Below are positions 7,028-14,310 of a stretch of 16,873 bases of DNA, one piece after another (within the stretch, counting starts at the first letter, position 1; every line of letters starts with the position of its first letter). This stretch comes from VGKP01 sp964647695 (GTDB lineage: Archaea; Nanobdellota; Nanobdellia; Pacearchaeales; GW2011-AR1). The stretch is from positions 1-16,873 of the forward strand of contig CAZYIS010000013.1 in the NCBI GenBank assembly GCA_964647695.1. Direction: 5' to 3'. The notes under the pieces were generated by a model, which was not told the origin of the DNA, did no database searches, and saw only the letters and a list, made by a program, of their open reading frames with translations. A program made the translations under genes and the position numbers.

Positions 7028-8473
7028 ATGTCAAGAGGAACATTATATGATAAGGTTTTGGAAGAACATATAGTTGATCAATTTTCTCCAGGAAGATATC
7101 AAATTGCTATTGGAAGACAGTATATGCATGAAGTTACAAGTCCGCCTGCATTTTATAATCTTGTCCGAGATGGAATTACTAAAATACCATTTCCTCAACT
7201 TAATACGGCTACCATTGATCACGTTATTGCTACATTGATGGATGATAAGGCTAAAGGATTTGTCAAAGGATTGAGAATGGAAAATGCACTTAGAAATTAT
7301 TGTAATCAATTTGGAATAGAATTATTTGATAAGGGTTCTGGAAATCAAGGCATAGTTCATATCATTGGACCTGAAATGGGATTAACTCAACCGGGAATGA
7401 CTATTGTTTGTGGAGACAGCCATACAAGTACTCACGGAGCATTTGGAAATATATCCTATGGAATTGGAACAACTCAGGTCGAACATGTTTTAAGATCACA
7501 ATCTTTGGCACATAAAAGATTGAAAGTTAGAAGAATAAATGTTGATGGAAAATTACCAAAGGGAGTTGAAGCTAAAGATGTTGCACTTGCTCAAATAATG
7601 TTAATGGGTATTGATAGTGGAATAGGATTTGCAAATGAATGGGGTGGATCAGCATTAGAAAATTCTATAATGGATGAAAGAATGACTATAACAAATTTAG
7701 GTGCTGAATGTCAAGCAGCAGCTAGTTATTTTAATCCCGATCGAATAACAGTAGATTATCTTAGAGGAAGAGAAAGAGTTCCTAAAGGAGAAATGTTTGA
7801 AAGAGCCGCTGCGAAATGGCTTTCTTTTGCATCTGATAATGCAGCCGCCTATGATGAAGTTAGATTTATTGACGCAGCTAATCTTAGACCAGTTGTTACC
7901 TGGGGAAATAATCCTGGACAAGCAGTATTTATCGATGAAAGAATTCCAGATATTGCTAATTGGGAAGAATCAAAAAGAAAAAGTGCAGAATCTGCATTGA
8001 AATATATGGGTTTTGCTCCTGGAGAATATATGTTAGGTAAAAAAGTAAATATGCTATTTATCGGTTCTTGTACAAATGGAAGACCTTCAGATTTAGAAAA
8101 AGCACTTAATATTTTGAGAGGAAATAAAGTTCATGAATCTTTCTTGTATACTGATAGTGAAGGAAATAAAAGAAGTAGAGTTTTGGTTGTTCCTGGATCT
8201 GAGAGTGGTAAGAAATATGCAGAAAGTAAAGGATGGGATAAAGAATTCAAAGATTTAGGCGCCGAATGGAGAGATGCTGGATGTTCATTATGTTTGGGAA
8301 TGAATACTGATAGAATAAATGAACAGATTTTAATTGGTTCGACTAGTAATAGAAACTTCAAAAATAGAATGGGTAAAACAGCAAGGACTGTATTGATGAG
8401 TCCTTCAATGGCTGCATATGCAGCAATAACTGGTAAAATAAGTGATGTAAGGGAGCACACATTCAAAAACTAA
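7028..8473 (+). CDS. leuC: 3-isopropylmalate dehydratase large subunit, bacterial type
   Basis: This is the catalytic large subunit of isopropylmalate isomerase, an aconitase-family [4Fe-4S] dehydratase that interconverts 2- and 3-isopropylmalate with LeuD. At 481 aa it matches the long bacterial LeuC (about 466-475) rather than the roughly 420-aa archaeal form. Motifs are HEVTSP near the start, the substrate/cluster motif CGDSHTSTHGAFG, VTWGNNPGQ, and the cluster ligands Cys348 (GSCTNG) and Cys419/Cys422 (GCSLCLGMN). STSNRNFKNRMG, near the end, is typical of the family. I chose the ATG at 7028 over an in-frame GTG at 7010, because the GTG lies inside leuB and the ATG has the TAAAATG-like junction seen elsewhere. 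Two Arg codons are CGA, rare in this window. Confidence 0.93.
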   Translation: MSRGTLYDKVLEEHIVDQFSPGRYQIAIGRQYMHEVTSPPAFYNLVRDGITKIPFPQLNTATIDHVIATLMDDKAKGFVKGLRMENALRNYCNQFGIELFDKGSGNQGIVHIIGPEMGLTQPGMTIVCGDSHTSTHGAFGNISYGIGTTQVEHVLRSQSLAHKRLKVRRINVDGKLPKGVEAKDVALAQIMLMGIDSGIGFANEWGGSALENSIMDERMTITNLGAECQAAASYFNPDRITVDYLRGRERVPKGEMFERAAAKWLSFASDNAAAYDEVRFIDAANLRPVVTWGNNPGQAVFIDERIPDIANWEESKRKSAESALKYMGFAPGEYMLGKKVNMLFIGSCTNGRPSDLEKALNILRGNKVHESFLYTDSEGNKRSRVLVVPGSESGKKYAESKGWDKEFKDLGAEWRDAGCSLCLGMNTDRINEQILIGSTSNRNFKNRMGKTARTVLMSPSMAAYAAITGKISDVREHTFKN

Positions 8474-8474
8474 A

Positions 8475-9071
8475 ATGGCTAAAGAAATAAATAATATCAT
8501 AAGTAGAGCAGTTCCTTTTGGCAAAATAGATGTAGACACGGATGAGATAGCACCAACAGATGAAGCACTTTATGTATTAAATTGGACAGAAGCAGGAGAT
8601 GTATTTTGTATATTAACAAGAAGAGAAGATCCACAAAATGTTCTAGATAGCCAATTATACAGAGGCGGAAGAATATTATTTGCAGGTAAAAATTTTGGTT
8701 GCGGAAGCTCAAGAGAGCATGCTACCCAAGGAACTTTGGCTAGATACGATGCAGTTATCGCTCCATCTTTTGCCCCCATTTTCGGAGATAATGCTTATGC
8801 CATAGGACTTCCAGTTTTACAAGTTTCTCAAGAGAATCTACAAAGCTTGAAAGATATGGCTGAAAAAGATCCAAGTCTTAATTTTGGAATTAGCCTTGAA
8901 AAGTTGACCATAACTCCTGATGGAAAAGAATCTATTCCGTTAATGTTAGATGAAGCAAAAAGAAAAGGATTTATTACTGGAACCTGGGACGAGAGAGATA
9001 GATTGACTGGAAACTTGGAAAATACGTCTAAAGTTTTAGCAAATCTTTCTTATGTTACTGGACAATATTAG
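8475..9071 (+). CDS. leuD: 3-isopropylmalate dehydratase small subunit, bacterial-length
   Basis: This is the swivelling small subunit that closes over the LeuC active site. At 198 aa it matches bacterial LeuD (about 200 aa) rather than the 160-170-aa archaeal type. The family signature NFGCGSSREHA is at residues 73-83, followed by VIAPSFAPIFGDNAY. The VDTDEIAP motif near residue 20 corresponds to VDTDxIIP. The substrate-loop region right after it (TDEALYVLNW) does not resemble the common LeuD sequence, so the exact substrate is less certain than the family. The start lies one base after the leuC stop (TAAAATG), so leuB-leuC-leuD form one operon. No leuA occurs in the window. Confidence 0.9.
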   Translation: MAKEINNIISRAVPFGKIDVDTDEIAPTDEALYVLNWTEAGDVFCILTRREDPQNVLDSQLYRGGRILFAGKNFGCGSSREHATQGTLARYDAVIAPSFAPIFGDNAYAIGLPVLQVSQENLQSLKDMAEKDPSLNFGISLEKLTITPDGKESIPLMLDEAKRKGFITGTWDERDRLTGNLENTSKVLANLSYVTGQY

Positions 9072-9085
9072 AGAATTAACTAAAG

Positions 9086-9095
9086 ATTTAAAAAC
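9086..9095 (+). promoter_or_regulatory. TATA box for EF-2
   Basis: ATTTAAAAAC, preceded by purine-rich CTAAAG (a possible BRE), lies in the 70-bp gap. Transcription starting about 26 nt downstream would give a 5' leader of about 26 nt, A-rich next to the ATG. Confidence 0.6.
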
Positions 9096-9141
9096 CTCCT
9101 TTCTTATCAAAAAATATTCTTAGAAATAAGATAATTACAAA

Positions 9142-11337
9142 ATGGCAGAAAAAGAATCAAATTTAAGAAAAATTGAAAGATTGACAAACAATCAAAAAAA
9201 TATTAGAAATGTAGCTACCAGCGCGCACATTCACCACGGAAAAACTGCATTTACTGATAACCTACTTGCTGCTGCAGGAATGATGGCTGCAAAAAACGCA
9301 GGAGATTTGGAAGATGGAATGACCACCTGGCAACATCTTGACGAACAGGAAAGATTAATGACAGTGGACGCTGCAAACGTATCCATGGGTCACGAATTCA
9401 ATGGAGAAGAATATTTAATTAATTTAATTGACACTCCAGGACACGTAGACTTTGGAGGAAACGTTACAAGAGCTATGAGAGCTATTGACGGAACTTTCGT
9501 ATTGGTTTGTGCAGTAGAAGGAATAATGCCTCAGACTGAAACCGTATTGAAACAAGCATTGAGAGAAAGAGTAAAGCCAGTTCTATTCATCAACAAAGTT
9601 GATAGATTAATCAAAGAATTAAAATTGACACCTGAACAAATGCAGGAAAGATTTATGAAATTAATTTCAGAATTCAACAGACATATCATGTCCATTGCAG
9701 AACCTGAGTTCAAAGAAAAATGGCAGGCAAACGTTATGGATGGAAGCGTAGCATTCGGTTCAGCTAGAGAAAACTGGGCATTATCATTACCTTTCATGAA
9801 GAAGAAAAATGTTACATTCAAAGATATTTATAAAATATACGATGAAAGCATTCCAGCCGAAGAAAGAAAGAAATGGATCTGGGCAAATGCTAATCTTAAT
9901 GAAGTAGTTCTGGACATGGCCGTAAAGCACCTACCAAATCCAATTGAAGCTCAAATCTATAGAATTCCTAAAATATGGAGAGGAGATATTGATTCTAAGT
10001 TTGGACAGGATTTATTACATTGCAAGAGAGATGGAGAAATGGCATTCGTTATTACTAGAATTGTTATCGATCCTAAATCTGGAAAAGAAATTTCTGCCGG
10101 AAGATTGTACTCTGGAAGCGCCGTAAATGGAAGTGAAGTTTATTCTGCAATGAATAAGAAGAAATATAGAATTCAACAGGTTTTAGTTTACAATGGTATC
10201 AAACCAGAACAACTAGATTCAGTTCCAGCAGGAAATGTATTGGCTATTGCAGGATTAAACTGTCAAGTAGGAGATACAATAACTCTGAATGAACAGACTC
10301 CATTTGAAGAAATCAAACACATATTTCAGCCGGTTATTACCAAGAGTATTGAAGTAACCAAAGCAGGAGACTTGCCAAAGTTAATTGAAGTTCTTAGAAA
10401 AGTAGGTAAGGAAGATCCATCGGTTAAAATTGAAATTAATGAAGAAACTGGAGAAAACCTATTGTCTGGAATGGGAGAATTACACTTGGAAATTATTGAA
10501 GGAAGAATTAAGACTGAAAAAGGACTTGATGTTAAAATGGGATCCCCAATTGTAGTTTATAGAGAATCCATGACTAAAGATTCTGGAGAACTTGAAACTA
10601 GAACTCCAAACGGACATAACATCTTATTCGTATCCATGGAACCTTTAGAAGATTCTGTTTACGGAGCAATTGAAAGAAACGAAATTCCAGAAGGAAGAGT
10701 AAAGAAGAAAGCAGAAGATCTTTGGAAGAAACTTAACGCTTGCGGACTTACAAATGAAGAAGCAAGACAATATCAGGATATTTACAAAGGTAATGTATTC
10801 GAAGATAGAACTAGAGGTCTAGTATTATTGCCAGAAGTAATTGAATCCATTATTGATGGATGGCATCTAGTTATAGATGGAGGACCATTGGCAAAAGAAC
10901 CATTAATGAAGACCAAGTTTGTATTACATGACGCAAAATTACACGTAGACCATATGCATAGAGGTCCAGCACAGATTTATCCAGCAGTTAGACAAGCAAT
11001 GTTCGATTGTATGAAGAAAGGTGGAGCTGCAATTCTAGAACCTATTCAAACACAATTAATTGAATGCCCAGTTGACTTTATGGGAGCAGTTACAGCACTG
11101 GTAGGAAGCAAGAGAGGAGTATTAATCGACGTAAACCAGGAAGGAAGCGATACTTTCATCAAAGCAAGAATACCAGTAAGTAGCATGATTGGATGGAGTA
11201 ATGATCTTAGATCTACAACTGAAGGACGTGGAGTAAGCTCTCTTATGGACCAGGAATTCCAAAAGATGCCCGGAGAACTGCAGAATGATGTTATTAGAAA
11301 GATCAGAGCTAGAAAGGGTCTTGCTGAGAATCAGTAA
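9142..11337 (+). CDS. fusA: Translation elongation factor 2 (aEF-2)
   Basis: EF-2 is the GTPase that drives ribosomal translocation. At 731 aa it has full archaeal length. The G domain carries DTPGHVDFGG (G3), NKVD (G4) and a GSA-type G5. The domain II and III signatures VPAGN and LLSGMGELHLEI follow. Domain IV contains the tip loop HRGPAQIYP with His606, the residue normally converted to diphthamide. The end reads VIRKIRARKGL, as in archaeal EF-2. Two unusual points are seen in the DNA. The P-loop is AHIHHGKTA, with His31 in place of the near-invariant Asp (AHIDHGKTT). Switch I reads RLMTV instead of RGITI, with the essential Thr kept. The gene normally follows rps7 directly; here the leu block separates them. 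Confidence 0.97.
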   Translation: MAEKESNLRKIERLTNNQKNIRNVATSAHIHHGKTAFTDNLLAAAGMMAAKNAGDLEDGMTTWQHLDEQERLMTVDAANVSMGHEFNGEEYLINLIDTPGHVDFGGNVTRAMRAIDGTFVLVCAVEGIMPQTETVLKQALRERVKPVLFINKVDRLIKELKLTPEQMQERFMKLISEFNRHIMSIAEPEFKEKWQANVMDGSVAFGSARENWALSLPFMKKKNVTFKDIYKIYDESIPAEERKKWIWANANLNEVVLDMAVKHLPNPIEAQIYRIPKIWRGDIDSKFGQDLLHCKRDGEMAFVITRIVIDPKSGKEISAGRLYSGSAVNGSEVYSAMNKKKYRIQQVLVYNGIKPEQLDSVPAGNVLAIAGLNCQVGDTITLNEQTPFEEIKHIFQPVITKSIEVTKAGDLPKLIEVLRKVGKEDPSVKIEINEETGENLLSGMGELHLEIIEGRIKTEKGLDVKMGSPIVVYRESMTKDSGELETRTPNGHNILFVSMEPLEDSVYGAIERNEIPEGRVKKKAEDLWKKLNACGLTNEEARQYQDIYKGNVFEDRTRGLVLLPEVIESIIDGWHLVIDGGPLAKEPLMKTKFVLHDAKLHVDHMHRGPAQIYPAVRQAMFDCMKKGGAAILEPIQTQLIECPVDFMGAVTALVGSKRGVLIDVNQEGSDTFIKARIPVSSMIGWSNDLRSTTEGRGVSSLMDQEFQKMPGELQNDVIRKIRARKGLAENQ

Positions 11338-11353
11338 TTCTTATCATAATTAA

Positions 11354-11361
11354 ATTTAAAT
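11354..11361 (+). promoter_or_regulatory. TATA box, leaderless start at 11384
   Basis: The palindrome ATTTAAAT is centred about 26 nt before the ATG at 11384, which follows TTTTT. It lies in the 46-bp gap after EF-2. Confidence 0.5.
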
Positions 11362-11383
11362 AGGGTTCTAAAGTGGAATTTTT

Positions 11384-11839
11384 ATGGAAATAGACACGAA
11401 TGCTTATGTAACTACGATGGATATTAGAACTGGACATAAAATTATTCACACATATAATCTTAGACATCCTGCTATGGCAAAACACATCTTGGAACAAAAT
11501 GTTACGAATGGTTTGGGATATAAGCCCATAGAACATTATGAAGATTCTCAATTAGGATTGACAAGACACTTATTTGATATGGAAATAAGATGTGCTCAGA
11601 GTGAAAGAATAGTCACTCAACAGGCATTTTTTCAAGCATTTAAAGATTTACTAGCCTATGAAGATCATGCTCATGATTTTGCAGACCTTGCCAAATTAGG
11701 AATGAAAGTTTCTAAAGAATTAAGACGAAGTTATGACGAATTGCAAGAGGATAATAGAAACCTGAGAAATGAAAATTTAGAATTGAAAAAAAAAGGATTA
11801 CAAAAGAAGAAAGGATTTTTTGAAAGGTTATTTGATTGA
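11384..11839 (+). CDS. Hypothetical protein with C-terminal coiled coil (151 aa)
   Basis: Family not recognised. The first roughly 100 residues form a soluble, His-rich domain (KIIHTYNLRHPAMAKHILEQ, then HYEDSQLGLTRHLFDMEIRC). The end (about residues 108-145) is a heptad-like charged helix (ELRRSYDELQEDNRNLRNEN) that should form a coiled coil, finishing with a basic patch KKKGLQKKKGFFERLF. The last helix might bind membrane, nucleic acid or a partner; the sequence does not tell. The start is TTTTTATGG with a TATA box about 26 nt upstream, so the message is probably leaderless. The stop is four bases from the stop of the convergent gene at 11844. Confidence 0.7.
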   Translation: MEIDTNAYVTTMDIRTGHKIIHTYNLRHPAMAKHILEQNVTNGLGYKPIEHYEDSQLGLTRHLFDMEIRCAQSERIVTQQAFFQAFKDLLAYEDHAHDFADLAKLGMKVSKELRRSYDELQEDNRNLRNENLELKKKGLQKKKGFFERLFD

Positions 11840-11843
11840 TTTT

Positions 11844-12299
11844 TTATATAAAGTCTTCGGGTTTGATTTGATATCTGGTTATTAAATGTTCAATGGTTTC
11901 TCTCAAAATAGCGTTGGTTTCGTCTATATCTTCTCTTTTTGTTAGACTGGTTTGAAGTCTTTTATTTATATCGGTTTGAACTGCTAAGACTTTTTTTGAT
12001 TGAGACTCATCGAGTATTCCTTCTGCTGCTAGAGCTTCTAGATTCCAAAAAACGGTGTTAAACCATCCAGATCTACATTTATAGTTTCCATTGGTACTAT
12101 GAACTATGGTCTCGGGTATTTCTTCGATGTAACCAGAATCATAAAATCTTAATTGTCTAATGGCCTTAATTCCTTTTTCTCTAGGAGTTAATTGGGAAAA
12201 AACTTGCATATACTCTCGTACGGCTTCTTGACTGCCGGTTCTAATGACGTCGCGCAGATTATGGTTTAATACAAATTGTTTATCTATGGTTGGAGTCAT
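11844..12299 (-). CDS. Hypothetical protein (151 aa), divergent from DNA glycosylase
   Basis: I do not recognise this family. The protein is soluble and mostly helical by eye, with no signal peptide or membrane helix. A Tyr/Trp/Cys-containing centre (NGNYKCRSGWFNTVFWNLEA, about residues 71-90) is followed by charged helices. Codon use differs from the neighbours: CGC and CGA arginine codons and GGC occur near its 5' end (for example in NLRDV and AVREYM), where the rest of the window uses AGA and GGA. It shares a 50-bp spacer and one central TATA element with the DenV-like glycosylase gene. Co-expression with that repair enzyme is plausible, but no repair motif is visible here. Confidence 0.7.
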   Translation of the reverse strand: MTPTIDKQFVLNHNLRDVIRTGSQEAVREYMQVFSQLTPREKGIKAIRQLRFYDSGYIEEIPETIVHSTNGNYKCRSGWFNTVFWNLEALAAEGILDESQSKKVLAVQTDINKRLQTSLTKREDIDETNAILRETIEHLITRYQIKPEDFI

Positions 12300-12318
12300 T
12301 AAAATTCTGATAAATAGT

Positions 12319-12329
12319 TATTTAAAATA
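12319..12329. promoter_or_regulatory. Symmetric TATA element between divergent genes
   Basis: TATTTAAAATA is nearly palindromic and its centre (12324) lies 25 nt from the start codon at 12299 on the minus strand and 26 nt from the ATG at 12350 on the plus strand. No other good TATA box is in the 50-bp gap. One element therefore appears placed to serve two leaderless transcripts in opposite directions. Confidence 0.55.
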
Positions 12330-12349
12330 GTATCTATTTGGATTATGAT

Positions 12350-12766
12350 ATGGTAAGAATAAATTTGATTAATCCAAAGAAACTAGCAGATCAGCATCTG
12401 GTTGCGGAATATAATGAAATTCTTATGCTGCTGGGCAGTTTGAGAAAGCATGGAATAAAATCATCTATTCCAAGTAGTTATGTCCTCGGTAAAGGGCATA
12501 TAAATTTCTTTAAGAATAAACTTTTGTATTTGCAAAATAGACATGAACTGATAAAATTGGAAATGTTGAGAAGAAATTTTGAAACCAATATCACTATCGA
12601 ACTCAGGGAATTTGAGAAAGAATTGAAAAATGATTGGAAAGCTACAAAAAAGGATTTTGCCATAATTAGGAAAAGATTAATTGAAAAAATTAATAAAAAA
12701 CCAAATTATTATCGCTATTTTGGTAAAAATAGAAATAAGAATTTTTTTCTAAAAATGCTGAAATAA
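12350..12766 (+). CDS. Pyrimidine-dimer DNA glycosylase/AP lyase, T4 endonuclease V (DenV) family
   Basis: The protein resembles phage T4 endonuclease V, which removes UV-induced cyclobutane pyrimidine dimers and cuts the abasic site. With the ATG at 12350 it has 138 aa, the same length as the T4 enzyme. RINL at residues 3-6 and LADQHLxAEYxE at 12-23 align without gaps, keeping the catalytic Glu23. The YVLGKGHINFF segment and C-terminal YYRYFGKN match the TFILGAGHVTFF and YKYYGK parts of T4. In T4 the nucleophile is the alpha-amine of Thr2 after Met removal; here residue 2 is Val, which still allows Met removal. T4 DNA-contact Arg22 and Arg26 are Asn and Met. An in-frame TTG at 12338 would add four residues and block this chemistry. 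A TATA element centred 26 nt upstream supports the ATG. Confidence 0.85.
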   Translation: MVRINLINPKKLADQHLVAEYNEILMLLGSLRKHGIKSSIPSSYVLGKGHINFFKNKLLYLQNRHELIKLEMLRRNFETNITIELREFEKELKNDWKATKKDFAIIRKRLIEKINKKPNYYRYFGKNRNKNFFLKMLK

Positions 12767-12790
12767 AATACTATACTGGACAATCAAAAG

Positions 12791-12800
12791 ATTTAAAAAG
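12791..12800 (+). promoter_or_regulatory. TATA box for EF-1A
   Basis: ATTTAAAAAG, preceded by AAAAG (possible BRE), is centred about 28 nt before the EF-1A ATG at 12824. It is nearly identical to the elements before rps12 and EF-2. The leader would be only a few nt. Confidence 0.6.
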
Positions 12801-12823
12801 GCAATTTAATAAAAACTATTACA

Positions 12824-14104
12824 ATGGCAAAACAAAAACCAATCCTTAATGTTGTTTTCGTAGGACACGTAGACCACGGAAAATCCACAACTATCGGAAG
12901 ATTAATGTTTGATTCTGGAAAAGTTTCTCCTGAAGAAATGGAGAAGTTAAAAGCAGAAGCACAAAAGCACGGTAAAGTTGGATTCGAATTCGCATTCGTT
13001 ATGGATAAATTCAAAGAAGAAAGAGAAAGAGGAGTTACCATCGACTTATCCTATCAAAAGCTAGTTACTAACAAATATGAAGCAACTATCATTGACGCTC
13101 CTGGACACAAAGACTTCGTTAAAAACATGATTACTGGAGCTTCACAAGCAGACGTAGCATTCTTGACTTTATCTGCAAAAGATGGAGTACAACCACAGAC
13201 TAAGGAACACGTATGGCTATTGAGAACCATGGGAGTTTCCCAAGTTGCAGTTAACATTAACAAGATGGACTCTGTAGATTACAAAGAAGATGTTTATCTT
13301 AAGGTTAAAGAAGAAGCTTCTGCAGTATTGAAAATGGCAGGATACAAGCCAGACACTATCACATTCTTAGCTATCTCTGGATTCAAGGGAGATAACGTTG
13401 CAAAGAAATCAACTAATATGCCATGGTATAAGGGACCAACCGTATTGGAACAAATTGATTTATTCACTCAACCTGAAAAGCCAACCACATTACCATTGAG
13501 AATGCCATTACAAGACGTTTATGAAATCACAGGTATTGGAACTGTACCAGTCGGAAAGATTGAAACAGGAACAATGAAGATTGGTCAAAAAGTTATTATC
13601 CTACCAGGAAGATCCGGAAAAGGTATCCCTGGAGAAGTTAGAACTATTGAAATGCATCATGAACAAATGCCAATGGCAGAAGCTGGAGACAACGTAGGAA
13701 TCAACATCAGAGGCGTTGGAAAGAAAGATCTTGCTAGAGGAGACGTTATCTGTGATGCAACTAAACCAGCAACCATTGCTGAAGAATTCGTAGCTCAAGT
13801 TGCAGTTATTTCACACCCTACTGTTATTGCTAAAGGATATACACCAGTATTCCACGTTCACACTGCTCAAGTTCCATGCCAATTCATCGAATTAATTGAA
13901 AAGACATCACCTGATGGAGTTTCAACTAAGAATCCAGACTTCTTGAAGAATGGAGACGTTGCAAAAGTAAGAATCAAACCAATCGGAAACCTAGTTCTTG
14001 AAACACAGGCTACAAATCCACACATGGCAAGATTCGCAATCAGAGACGCTGGAGCAACAGTGGCTGCTGGAGTTTGCATTGAATTGAAAGCAAAAGTTTT
14101 GTAA
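12824..14104 (+). CDS. tuf: Translation elongation factor 1-alpha (aEF-1A)
   Basis: EF-1A is the GTPase that delivers aminoacyl-tRNA to the ribosomal A site. The 426-aa length is normal for archaea. The P-loop GHVDHGKS is intact near residues 14-21, unlike that of EF-2 in this window. Switch I reads ERERGVTID, G3 is DAPGHKDF and G4 is NKMD. Domains II and III show IGTVPVGKIETG and the closing RFAIRDAGATVAAG stretch. Codons are strongly biased to C-ending forms (TTC, GAC, CAC, AAC), as expected for one of the most expressed genes. In many archaea rps10 follows; here no S10 is found downstream. Confidence 0.98.
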   Translation: MAKQKPILNVVFVGHVDHGKSTTIGRLMFDSGKVSPEEMEKLKAEAQKHGKVGFEFAFVMDKFKEERERGVTIDLSYQKLVTNKYEATIIDAPGHKDFVKNMITGASQADVAFLTLSAKDGVQPQTKEHVWLLRTMGVSQVAVNINKMDSVDYKEDVYLKVKEEASAVLKMAGYKPDTITFLAISGFKGDNVAKKSTNMPWYKGPTVLEQIDLFTQPEKPTTLPLRMPLQDVYEITGIGTVPVGKIETGTMKIGQKVIILPGRSGKGIPGEVRTIEMHHEQMPMAEAGDNVGINIRGVGKKDLARGDVICDATKPATIAEEFVAQVAVISHPTVIAKGYTPVFHVHTAQVPCQFIELIEKTSPDGVSTKNPDFLKNGDVAKVRIKPIGNLVLETQATNPHMARFAIRDAGATVAAGVCIELKAKVL

Positions 14105-14154
14105 TAATATATTCTTAAAATAAACCCCCAAATAAATTGAATTTTTAAAATAAA

Positions 14155-14268
14155 ATGATTAATAAAATTAATAAATTTTTATCTTCAGGCGTATTTAACG
14201 GGTTTATCGGATCCATAGTATTAACTGGATTGATATTCTTAATTAAAGGTATAAAGTTAAAGAGTTAG
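14155..14268 (+). CDS. Possible 37-aa single-helix membrane protein
   Basis: A short ORF in the 206-bp space after EF-1A. It begins with ATG and reads MINKINKFLSSGVFNGF, continues with the hydrophobic stretch IGSIVLTGLIFLI (about residues 18-30), and ends KGIKLKS before TAG. It has Lys at both ends, one predicted transmembrane helix and a GSIVLTG small-residue motif. A TATA-like TTCTTAAAATAA (about 14112-14123) lies 37 nt upstream, which would leave a short leader. In AT-rich DNA an ORF of this size can arise by chance, so support is moderate. It could also be part of the EF-1A 3' UTR. Confidence 0.45.
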   Translation: MINKINKFLSSGVFNGFIGSIVLTGLIFLIKGIKLKS

Positions 14269-14281
14269 TTTACGAACAAGG

Positions 14282-14290
14282 TTTATTAAC
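14282..14290 (+). promoter_or_regulatory. TATA box, leaderless start at 14311
   Basis: TTTATTAAC is centred 25 nt before the ATG at 14311, which follows TTTTT. The same TTTATTAAC occurs at the same spacing before the gene at 15770. Confidence 0.5.
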
Positions 14291-14310
14291 TATAATTTAA
14301 TCTGATTTTT

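Noticed and set aside
9095..9102. CCTCCT as an anti-Shine-Dalgarno or regulatory site before EF-2
   Set aside because: It lies between the TATA box and the expected transcript start, so it is probably not in the mRNA, and no partner sequence is seen.
12338..12349. TTG at 12338 as start of the DenV-like gene
   Set aside because: It would put four residues before the catalytic N-terminus. The ATG at 12350 gives the exact T4 length and the right TATA spacing.
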